A program made the translations under genes and the position numbers. The notes beneath the pieces are model-generated. The model was not told the origin of the DNA and ran no database searches. It saw only the letters and a list, made by a program, of their open reading frames with translations. A stretch of DNA of 64,000 nt from contig CAMVOS010000007.1 in assembly GCA_947169185.1 (NCBI GenBank), forward strand, positions 1-64,000, written 5' to 3'. The stretch is from an uncultured Prevotella sp. (lineage in GTDB: Bacteria; Bacteroidota; Bacteroidia; Bacteroidales; Bacteroidaceae). Each line of letters opens with the position of its first letter. Positions within the stretch are counted from its first letter, which is position 1. Positions 10,269-19,400 of the stretch are shown here, piece after piece.

Positions 10269-11091
10269 ACGTCTGTGTTACTTGCTTGTTTCGATAAAAA
10301 TTCTCCAGAACTTTCTGAAAGTGCTGCGGCATCATGATCCAGTCGAAGTCGGCTATCCAGCCCTTTTGTCCCTTTCCGTTCAGGAAGTCACTGGCGGCTG
10401 CATTCCTGATGGCCTGCTTCACGCTTTCTTTATCAACACCCGTTTGCGCTATCAGCTGTTCGTATGCTTGTCTGCGTTCAGGCGTTTTTAGTGCCACCTG
10501 CGGAATAACTTTTCCCTTCATCTGCTGATTGAAGAAGTCTATAATCTCATCGAAATCATTTTCAAAAAGATTTCTCTCAAATATTTTAGCCACCGCCTCC
10601 TCGCGCGTACGCGCTCCTCCTCCGGCTATAATATTTATCTTTTTATCAATAAAAGGTGTAAGGTTCACTTGGGGGTACATCTGGCGGTCAACTTCGCCGT
10701 CAAGGTTTACCGCATCCTTTACCTCGGACTTTACCTCCAAATCAGCCCAACCGAGCTGAGTAATAGTAATTATCGACTTATGGTTATCGGTCTGTCTCTC
10801 AATAAGTTTGTCTTGCTCCAATCGTTGCAAGAACCTGATTACCGTAGGCTTGCTGACACCCCACTGCTTTACCAGCGAGTTGACCGTTACGATGACCTGT
10901 CTCGCTTGGAGGTAAACCTGTTGGCGGTTGAACCAGACGGTTTTCTCCGTCCAACTGGCTTCACGCCTGAGCCACGTCCACCATTTCAGGTAGCGCTCAT
11001 CATGACCTACCCATCCATCCAGCACAACCATGGGAATGGTGATAAACCTGGCCGTGCGCTGCTGTTGATCTTCCGTTTCTTCGTTTCTCAT
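10177..11091 (-). CDS. Winged-helix replication-initiator-like protein
   Basis: 304 aa; VNSLVKQWGVSKPTVIRFLQRLEQDKLIERQTDN winged-helix segment. Confidence 0.6.
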   Translation of the reverse strand: MRNEETEDQQQRTARFITIPMVVLDGWVGHDERYLKWWTWLRREASWTEKTVWFNRQQVYLQARQVIVTVNSLVKQWGVSKPTVIRFLQRLEQDKLIERQTDNHKSIITITQLGWADLEVKSEVKDAVNLDGEVDRQMYPQVNLTPFIDKKINIIAGGGARTREEAVAKIFERNLFENDFDEIIDFFNQQMKGKVIPQVALKTPERRQAYEQLIAQTGVDKESVKQAIRNAAASDFLNGKGQKGWIADFDWIMMPQHFQKVLENFYRNKQVTQTYGTTNGYQDPRRGVEASRTDSFAAGYDRPL

Positions 11092-11121
11092 AACTCTAAA
11101 CTCTCAACTTTCAACTCTAAA

Positions 11122-11409
11122 CTAGAGTAAGCTCTTGCATTTCACTGCTGCAAACGCTGCCTCAATCTGAAACTTCGAATAATAGTAAGGCGAGTTCTGA
11201 CTGGTTCCCTTCTTGAAGCCCTTAATCAAGCCTTTCCGCACCATCGCGTCAAACTTCCTACTCATCTTACTGTCATTACCCAGCCAGGCTCTTACCTCTG
11301 AAGCCTTCAGCTGGTCTTTCACAGGATCGAGCTTCTGCACCGCTGACAGTGCTCCAAGTGTGGCTGCATTCGTTAGCATCGCCTGTAAAGTTGTCACTGT
11401 TATGTCCAT
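11122..11409 (-). CDS. Small DNA-binding-like protein
   Basis: 95 aa basic protein with helix-rich C-terminus, first gene of the minus-strand block. Confidence 0.45.
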   Translation of the reverse strand: MDITVTTLQAMLTNAATLGALSAVQKLDPVKDQLKASEVRAWLGNDSKMSRKFDAMVRKGLIKGFKKGTSQNSPYYYSKFQIEAAFAAVKCKSLL

Positions 11410-11478
11410 CTTTCTACCTTAAATTTTTTGCATTTATATTAAAATATAATATTCTTAATAACTTTTTTGCATTTTTAC

Positions 11479-11509
11479 TTGCATATATCGGAGCAAATGC
11501 TTACCTTTG
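11479..11509 (+). promoter_or_regulatory. Bacteroidetes-type promoter for the S24 repressor
   Basis: TTGC (11479-11482) - 19 nt - TACCTTTG (11502-11509). Confidence 0.65.
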
Positions 11510-11621
11510 CACCCGAACAGCGTTTAAAACGGCTGCAAAATTACAACTTTTCAGAATATTCACAAAACGAATTTAAAGTTTCATTCCTACAAATCATAAT
11601 ATTTTAGAATTTTTAAGCATT

Positions 11622-12302
11622 ATGACAACTGATAACGAACAAACTACCGTGCAGGGCGTTGCAGAGAGATTCGCCCAAGCAGCAGAAGAACTGCGTCTGA
11701 CAGGACGACAGTTATATCGTGACGGAATCGTCGCAAACGACCAAGTTCTGAGCAAAATCACGCATGGTTGGCAGAAGCCTACTAAGAAAGCTATCGAACT
11801 ATTCTGTCAGAAATACGGTGTAAGTGCAGCATGGATGTACACTGGTGAAGGTAACATGTATATAGGCAGAACTATGCCATTTGCCCCCACCATGGAAAAC
11901 GTAGAAGGGAAACTGTTCTATAACACTGATTTCAAATTATGTATCGACAATCAAGGGGAGCCTATACCCAATGGGGAAGAAAAGCCCATATATGTCCCTC
12001 AAATAGGTGTTGTTGATTTTTGGTGTTTAAACCTCGACGACTCTCTGGCACCAGCTATCATGCCGGGTGACATGATTGCCTTGAAGAAATTTTCCACATG
12101 GAAGGAGTATTTACCTGGTGATTTCGATTGTATCGTTGTAACAAACGGATTCAAAGTGTTACGCAAGGTTTCTGCAAAACAGGACGACGAACAAAGCATT
12201 GTTTTTATCCAGATGATTGACGGAAAACCCGTAGAGTCCAAGATTCCTAAAAACATCATCGTCGAGATTTACAGTGTTGTCTGCAATCTGCACCGCAGGT
12301 AA
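11622..12302 (+). CDS. CI-like transcriptional repressor with S24/LexA-like C-terminal domain
   Basis: 226 aa; N-terminal HTH, then DDSLAPAIMPGDMIALKKF. Confidence 0.82.
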   Translation: MTTDNEQTTVQGVAERFAQAAEELRLTGRQLYRDGIVANDQVLSKITHGWQKPTKKAIELFCQKYGVSAAWMYTGEGNMYIGRTMPFAPTMENVEGKLFYNTDFKLCIDNQGEPIPNGEEKPIYVPQIGVVDFWCLNLDDSLAPAIMPGDMIALKKFSTWKEYLPGDFDCIVVTNGFKVLRKVSAKQDDEQSIVFIQMIDGKPVESKIPKNIIVEIYSVVCNLHRR

Positions 12303-12323
12303 CCGTCACCTCCGAAAACGACA

Positions 12324-12364
12324 CATCCCCCGACTCAGTCCACGAAGAACTGAATCGGGGGATG
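12324..12364. terminator. Strong inverted repeat between convergent transcription units (probable bidirectional terminator)
   Basis: CATCCCCCGACTCAGT ... ACTGAATCGGGGGATG, 16-nt arms with one mismatch. Confidence 0.55.
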
Positions 12365-12424
12365 CCCATTAAATGACATATAGACGACTGAGTTCATCAA
12401 CCCTCAGCCATCATCCATCAGACT

Positions 12425-12571
12425 TTATACATCATCCATCTTCCTTCTTTTCAGCTCTTCATTCACCAATCCTACGGGCATACCTTTCCCATAACCCAGA
12501 AAACCTCCGAACCCAAAGTCCATGAGGTAAGCCGGTATTCCCGTATACTCCGAATTATAGAGCTGTCTCAT
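12425..12571 (-). CDS. Candidate sORF, 48 aa (MRQLYNSEYTGIPAYLMDFGFGGFLGYGKGMPVGLVNEELKRRKMDDV)
   Basis: Read manually (below the ORF-track cutoff); ATG to TAA, co-directional with the defence-like cluster. Confidence 0.35.
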   Translation of the reverse strand: MRQLYNSEYTGIPAYLMDFGFGGFLGYGKGMPVGLVNEELKRRKMDDV

Positions 12572-12655
12572 TTCTGTTTATCTTCTTGTTCAGTTTGTTG
12601 CCATGTCATGGCGACCAGCCACCGTTCCCTGTGGTTTTCCGCCGGGCCTTAGCGC

Positions 12656-12889
12656 CTATTCATATTGATTCTTCCTCCTATATTGTTCCGTCAATTCCAG
12701 AAGCTTTCTAAACTTCTCCACCCTTTCCAGCTTCAGCGTCCCAGCATTCATCTGCTTCCTGTTATGCTTCAACCACGTATAGTATTCACCTCTCTCTTCC
12801 GCATCATACTTCGAGGGATTGCGCTTATTGGTCTCAATAAACGTCATCACCTCATTATATCTTGCAATCCACTTCTCGTCCTGCGTCAT
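12656..12889 (-). CDS. Small helicase-associated (HA) domain protein
   Basis: 77 aa; DEKWIARYNEVMTFIETNKRNPSKYDAEERGEYYTWLKHNRKQMNAG matches the HA-domain pattern. Confidence 0.65.
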   Translation of the reverse strand: MTQDEKWIARYNEVMTFIETNKRNPSKYDAEERGEYYTWLKHNRKQMNAGTLKLERVEKFRKLLELTEQYRRKNQYE

Positions 12890-12895
12890 ACCGCC

Positions 12896-14422
12896 CTAAA
12901 CTTTTTCATCATCTAAGACATCGTTCACATACTCTTCCATCACAATGCCCTGCTTCCTCGCCTCCACAATCTTGTCATACTCAATATGTTTCACCGCATT
13001 CACAAAACAGAAAACGGCCTCTCTCACAGTCGCTATCAGATTCATCGCCACTTCTTCAAACTCACCGCGAGAAATAGTCAGCACAGCGTCATTATCCTCC
13101 ATCAGTCCATTATCAACTATCTGTATAGCCCTGTGCTCCATAGCATTCCTTACCTTCTGCAGATTCTTGGTCTCTTCTGCCTGAAGATAGTATTCATTCC
13201 CACCATAGATATCATTTCTGATAAACAGCAGCCCTGCTAAGGAAATCACCGTTGAATGATTAAGAATCTCGGGTCTTATATTCCTACCTTTCTTGTCGTT
13301 ATACCACAATCCTTTAAACGAGACATCCTTACCGTTTATCCCAAGCCCCAAATATCCATTCAGCGCAAAGGCAATCTTATCCAATAAAGAATACAGTGAT
13401 CTGAAAGCAGCCTTTGCCAATTCTACATGATAGGAATAATTGGAGTAATCCAATACGTCCGCCAACTGCACATTCTTATCTGAGAAATGCACCTTCCCCG
13501 TCTCCTTGAAATAGGAATATAGCATAAACCTCGCAGACACATACTCCTGTTTGATTTCATTCAGCAGCGACATCATCCGATAACTATCATTTACAGCATC
13601 CTTAACCGTATATAACGAATCGAAATAAAGGCTGTCATCCTGTGAATAAAGCGAAGCGGGGGTTATCTCATTATATCCATTCAGACGCAGATAGTTCTCA
13701 TTCACCCACCTATTGTATTCGTCCTCTTCCGATGTCCCATATTCTACGTTCTTCTCATCTAGCGAGGCAGGTGTTTTCAGTCCGCTTATCCTGCGATACA
13801 TATCTCTGGCAGATTGAGTCGTTTCTGGCTTGTTCAGGAATTGCTTCAAAAGTTCCTTTGCTTTCGCCACCACAAACGGTTGCACTCGTTCTTCATAATA
13901 GCCAAACATCCCTCCAAATGAGAATCCTATATTGAACTGCCACATATAGTCGTTGGGCATCAACAGTCCAGCCTTAAAATAGGAATGTAAGGCTTCTTGG
14001 TGCCGTCCCAGATGATCATACACATTTCCCAAATGCACGTAAGCTTGGTATTCACACCCCTGTACAGTATTATACAGTGTCCATATCTTCTTTCTTCTCA
14101 CCTCATCTGCAATGCGCAATGTCATCCTATAGCAGAATAACTCCTTCATCACCAGCGGGTGATTATACATTGCTTGCGATGGGTCTTGGGTGAAGCATTT
14201 CTTGGTGTTACAGGCCTGCCCCAGAACATAGTACGACATCAGCCTGTCATATGTATTCAGCTGTCCTCCCTTTAGCAACGTCTCAACGCTGTTAATGATG
14301 GTGTCAACTTCTCCAACAGATTTCTGTCCAGCTCTGACTTCATTGATCGATGAGCCAAATCCTTTCAGTTCCTCTGAAGTCTTTGTCACCTCCGATTCTT
14401 TCAACTGTTCCTGTACGTCCAT
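12896..14422 (-). CDS. TPR-HEPN protein (LA2681-like HEPN), putative RNase effector
   Basis: 508 aa; helical TPR-like region (EYQAYVHLGNVYDHLGRHQEALHSYFKAGLL) and a RNAMEH (Rx4H) HEPN motif. Confidence 0.72.
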   Translation of the reverse strand: MDVQEQLKESEVTKTSEELKGFGSSINEVRAGQKSVGEVDTIINSVETLLKGGQLNTYDRLMSYYVLGQACNTKKCFTQDPSQAMYNHPLVMKELFCYRMTLRIADEVRRKKIWTLYNTVQGCEYQAYVHLGNVYDHLGRHQEALHSYFKAGLLMPNDYMWQFNIGFSFGGMFGYYEERVQPFVVAKAKELLKQFLNKPETTQSARDMYRRISGLKTPASLDEKNVEYGTSEEDEYNRWVNENYLRLNGYNEITPASLYSQDDSLYFDSLYTVKDAVNDSYRMMSLLNEIKQEYVSARFMLYSYFKETGKVHFSDKNVQLADVLDYSNYSYHVELAKAAFRSLYSLLDKIAFALNGYLGLGINGKDVSFKGLWYNDKKGRNIRPEILNHSTVISLAGLLFIRNDIYGGNEYYLQAEETKNLQKVRNAMEHRAIQIVDNGLMEDNDAVLTISRGEFEEVAMNLIATVREAVFCFVNAVKHIEYDKIVEARKQGIVMEEYVNDVLDDEKV

Positions 14423-14436
14423 CTTACTACCAACAT

Positions 14437-16494
14437 CTATTTCCCAGACACGTAAGCCAACGTGCCCACCAAGGAATTACTGCTAAGAAAATGCGCTATC
14501 GTGAGCCAGTTCTTAGACTTATTCTTTTTTATCTCGTCCAAACTGACCGCTTGAATAAAACTATGCACTTCTTGTTTGGTACCCATCTCCATCACGACAA
14601 ACGTAAAACCGAAATCTCCTTTGCGGAAGCAATAGTACTCATCTTTACCAGCAGCCCCCTTCTGGAGAAGTTCGTTAATCTTCATTCCTATTTGCTTCAC
14701 CTCATCTCTACTGAAATTCAGAAGGCCAAGGACTACCTGGCCCAATCCGTAATGAGGAGATGAGTCGATCTCCTTTACAAGCGCATCGAATGTTCCATTC
14801 CGCCACGCACTATTATCCACCGTTACATCCTTATGTTTTGCATACTGAGGTAAGAGTTCTGCATCTATCGCTTTCGCATACGAGTTATCAAACATAAACG
14901 CATCATACTCACCCCCCTCCAGATTTAGCCGATTATAGGTGTATGCAGCCAGACAATTCAATTCTACATCTGTGCGGGTATTGTCATAATGTTTCTGGCG
15001 ATTGTGAACATAATGCATAAAATAGTAAGGCTCATTCAAATACAAGCCCATCACACTTACGTCAAATACATTAACGGCAAGTGCGGCTGGTTCCGATGGT
15101 TCCCTGTTCAGCAGTACTGCCATTTGATGCGTCAGCGATGGATATTCATCCGAAGTTTCACAAACAATATAGACCTCTCGAAGCGACGGAAGAGTAATTG
15201 TTTGCCGTGTCTTCTTATCCTCAAATCTGTAATCAGTTTGATGAAGCAATGCCTCTCTGCATTTTAAGCCCTGTTTGTAAGCTGCTTGAAAACTCTTCGT
15301 GAAATCCTTCCGTATGGATTCAAGATTCCCTTGTCGTGATGCAAGGGTCAATCCTTTTGACTTTATCTGGAAACAAATAGCATAGTCCTTCCAGATACAC
15401 AATGCATCAATATCGGTTTCTTGATTTTTCCCTTTACAAACAATTACATCCTTATAACAGTTCTTTCCAAATATGCCTTTCAGCACTCTCAACGTCTGAA
15501 CTTCAGAGAAATCGCCCGTATGCGAACCTATCTTTTTGTGTTCGTCAAGCTGCTCATACAGCCAGTACCTTGGCGTATCATACATGCTCTTAAAAAGCTG
15601 TTGTGCCTCTGACACAAGATAGGAGCCAACAGACGTTTTTATAACAGGAGATGACATCAAGATGCTTAAGTCTCCTGGTTCTTTACATGCTTCGTTACAG
15701 CCTTTTGATGGTTCTACACTGAATAGCTTAAGGTAGTTCTCAGCACCATCATATTCAACTATATCTTCCTTTGTAAAGGAAATAGCGTCCTTGAGTCTAT
15801 CACAGAATTCCTGTATAGTCAGTTGCTCTTCTTGGTTATAGAAGAACTGCCAAAGCGTCAACTCCTTCCGAAATTGTTCTTCTGTCAATTCAGAAGGCTT
15901 ATTTTTCAACTGTTGCTCCCAGGTTTCGGGTAAGGATTGCAGCCTGAAACGCCTAATCTTATTCCACACCGTCTGTTTTATTTTACTGGCTATATCGCAG
16001 AACTCATCCTTATCGTAGCCTTTATGTTCTTTCAGCCATTGGTCATCCTCTTCATAGCGTTTCTTGGTGTAGTAGATATACTCCTCATCATACAAAGCGC
16101 CACCACTATAGAAGATGGCTTCTTGAAAAACCGCTCCGTCATAATAAGGCTTAAACTCTGCGAGTTTTCCATTCATGATGTCTTGTACGTGCGAAGCAAC
16201 TCCCGAAAAGAAAGTGAAATGCAATTCTTCCATGAGACGCGGAATTTCACTCCTCATAGAATAAAGTTCATCGAAATCAGATGGATACTGCCAGAAATCC
16301 CCTTTATTCACCAAAAGGCTCCACAGGAAAAGAATCTCATTAGCAGAAAGCCGCTCTTGGTTATTCCTTTTCTCAATGTTGACGGTTGCTATCGACTCAT
16401 CTTCTATCTGAGCCATTATAAGAGCATAAACAAATCCCTTCTTTGAGATAAGTTCATCTATCTTCTCCAGTACCTGACGCATTTCATTATTCAT
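14437..16494 (-). CDS. Large protein with PD-(D/E)xK/NERD-like nuclease core
   Basis: 685 aa; SEVQTLRVLKGIFG ... QETDIDALCIWKDYAICFQIKSKG fits E...D...QxK. Confidence 0.6.
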   Translation of the reverse strand: MNNEMRQVLEKIDELISKKGFVYALIMAQIEDESIATVNIEKRNNQERLSANEILFLWSLLVNKGDFWQYPSDFDELYSMRSEIPRLMEELHFTFFSGVASHVQDIMNGKLAEFKPYYDGAVFQEAIFYSGGALYDEEYIYYTKKRYEEDDQWLKEHKGYDKDEFCDIASKIKQTVWNKIRRFRLQSLPETWEQQLKNKPSELTEEQFRKELTLWQFFYNQEEQLTIQEFCDRLKDAISFTKEDIVEYDGAENYLKLFSVEPSKGCNEACKEPGDLSILMSSPVIKTSVGSYLVSEAQQLFKSMYDTPRYWLYEQLDEHKKIGSHTGDFSEVQTLRVLKGIFGKNCYKDVIVCKGKNQETDIDALCIWKDYAICFQIKSKGLTLASRQGNLESIRKDFTKSFQAAYKQGLKCREALLHQTDYRFEDKKTRQTITLPSLREVYIVCETSDEYPSLTHQMAVLLNREPSEPAALAVNVFDVSVMGLYLNEPYYFMHYVHNRQKHYDNTRTDVELNCLAAYTYNRLNLEGGEYDAFMFDNSYAKAIDAELLPQYAKHKDVTVDNSAWRNGTFDALVKEIDSSPHYGLGQVVLGLLNFSRDEVKQIGMKINELLQKGAAGKDEYYCFRKGDFGFTFVVMEMGTKQEVHSFIQAVSLDEIKKNKSKNWLTIAHFLSSNSLVGTLAYVSGK

Positions 16495-16498
16495 AATC

Positions 16499-19400
16499 CT
16501 ACATCCCGTACCTTATCTTCATAAAGTCCTCACGGTTCTTCTCCATATCCAGCAACTTCTTCTCATCAGCTATGCACTTATCAGCCCATTCCCGAACTTC
16601 AGGTTTCGGATGCCCCAACAACTTCTCAAAACACTTGATGTTTCGTGCGTAGTAACTGGACACATCGTTTCCATACCATGAGAATGTTCCCAGGTTACTC
16701 GATATACTGCTTCTCACGTCCTTCTGTTCGCCAAAATTATCCAGCAACCATATAATCCACTTGTTAAATCTGCCAGTTTCCTTGCCATTTTCATCATACT
16801 CAAAACAAGGAACCATAGCGGCAATCCTGTTCGGACCAGATTCTGGGTTGTCTATGCACAGTTGCTTAATCAGCTTCTCGTCTATATCGAACAATGGCCC
16901 TTTACCAAAGCCAAATCCCGAGCCTAGTTCGTCCTTCACCTGGTAATAGAACAAGAATGAATCGGGGCCTAACAGAGCTTTTGCGAATTCCGGCCATACA
17001 GCATCAAAATAGTCTTTCAATAACTCTGTAAAGACCCCCTCCGTACTCAAATGAACCATCTGGGTATTATATACTTCTATAAACTTTTGGTTCACCAGCT
17101 TGGCAAATTCAACATCATGCCACAGTTGAAGCGTCTCAACTAGAATGCGACTATACTCATTGAGCATACGACCATTGTCGCCGTCAATCTTATAATTGAG
17201 TAAAGCCTCTTTTACAATCGCTATTGATTCGGGATGGTCATCTTTTCTCATCGTGAAACGCTCGGTTTCAACGTATGCCACCAGCTCGTTGGGACGATCT
17301 GGGAAATTCTCTTTTAATGCCTTAAGCAATAGAAGATATCTTTCATCTCCATATGATCTGAAGAAGTGCAGATATACGGGCAGGAAATCCGTTTTCAACA
17401 AACCTTCCTTTTGTTCTGTCAGCAATTGACAAAACTGTCCTAAATCAGCATTTTCCGTTCCAGCCATCAGCGAAATATAAAGCTGTTCCCGTCCATTATT
17501 TCTCAGTTCAGTAAGGAAATCAGCCAAGGGGTTTCTGTCCTTTGAATAGTATGCTAGATTACCCAAGAATGGACTATAGAACTCTTTGGGTTCTGATGAT
17601 AATATGCCCTCAATTGTTTTATAAAGACCTACTAACTGCTCGTCAGAGGAGATTGTCGCCAATGGCCTTACGAAATCTATCGGAATGTACTCTTTGTCTT
17701 CCAGCAGTTTTCTTACTTCGTCAGCATCAATATAAACTTTCTTATCAAAGAAATCTACAGCCAGAGGAGAAAATAGTGTTTCTGACAATTTCATCTGCTC
17801 TTTATCGCCCAGATGATACTTCCCATGTAGTTTATAGAGAGCCTCATTGAGCCTTGTCTTAAACGAACCACCTCTCAATTTTTCCATTAGCACATCTACA
17901 CCCAAGGCCTTTGCATCAATGCCAAAGTTATAAACAGTTTTGGCCAGAGCCTCATATCCCTTATCCCATTGATATCCTTTCGCTTCTGCAATCCTTTCCA
18001 ATAATGGTATAAGAACATTCTTCTGACCTCCTCTCGCCCAGTGATAGACATTTTCTTCCACTACTTCTGCTATCAAGTCCACCACTTCGGGATTCCGGTC
18101 CATCCATTCCAGCAAAAAGTTTCGACAACCATACCAATATTCAAATATCTCATTCCATGTATCCGGAGTATAGTCTTTCCTGTTCTCAAAACCGAATTTT
18201 TCTGCTCCTCCCATTTTGGTGAACCCACCATTTCTTAGCGCAGCAGCAAAACAGCGAACCGTTAGAGCCATATAATCTTCACTTTCATAGGTGAGCCCTC
18301 CAAGGGTTTGCAGACGTTCATGTAAATTCACCTCTGTTCCTGCAAGTCCAATATGGAAGAGCTGAATCAGCTGTCCTGTGGCGTTGTTGCCTATATCTTC
18401 ATTCTCAGCAGCAGCCAGACGTGCCATTACAACAACGCCATCGTGGTAGCTTTCATGTGCGAAGCAAAGTCTTTCCAAAGCCCAAACCACATTCCGTCTT
18501 CCATCTCCATCGAAATGATCTCTTAACCAACCTATGTCTTTTTGTCCTAAAGTTCCTCTAAGATTTGCTGCAATGGCGGCAGGGTTCACCGTACTCATTG
18601 CGAGGAAAAGCTTAGAACCCAAGCCAGAACACAGGTTTTCCTCGTCGAAAAAAGGGTGGTTCACGTCAGCATTCACCAGTCTTTCCACCATCTTAAAGGC
18701 TTCCTTGTTTCCTGACATCTGCTGAATATGCTTACAGAATCCTTCGCTGATTGCGTTCTGTACCCATTCGGGCTGTTCTTTTATATGGTTTATTAGTTCC
18801 TTGAAGTGTATTGGAGTGTTACAAACGTTCTTGAACCACTCTGCCGTCAACCATACAGCCAGGGGAAATGGTCTCACATAAAGCCATATTCCCTGCACGT
18901 CTATAAGCGTTGGAAAATACTTCTCTACTAATTTCCCGGCTATACTTCTGCGTTCGGTGAACTCCATTCCGTTCAGTGGGGTCACGAGATTGTCCTTTAT
19001 GAGATATTCAAACCCTTCGTGAGCAGCATCCTGGTATGGGAATGGCAGGCAGAGTGATAGGGTTTGCCACACTCTTTTTTCCTCTTCTTCTTTGCCTGCT
19101 GTCAAATCTAGTAGCTTTGGCATGAGGTGCGCCACGGCTTCAGGTCCTGCTGTGTTGTCTTCCTGATATGCCTTTATCAGTTCCAATGCCATCTGAGGAT
19201 ATCCTTCTGCCAATTTTTGAATTTCAGCTACATCATTCTTATTGTTTTCATTTTCTTCCAGTTTCTCACTGATGTATTGATTAACCCTATCGAGCATTTC
19301 TTCCGGCTTCAGTTTTATCACTGGAAATGATTTGATATTGTCAAGAGCATCATTGAAATAATCGTGATGGACCATAATGAGTCGAAACTGGTCGTTTTTT

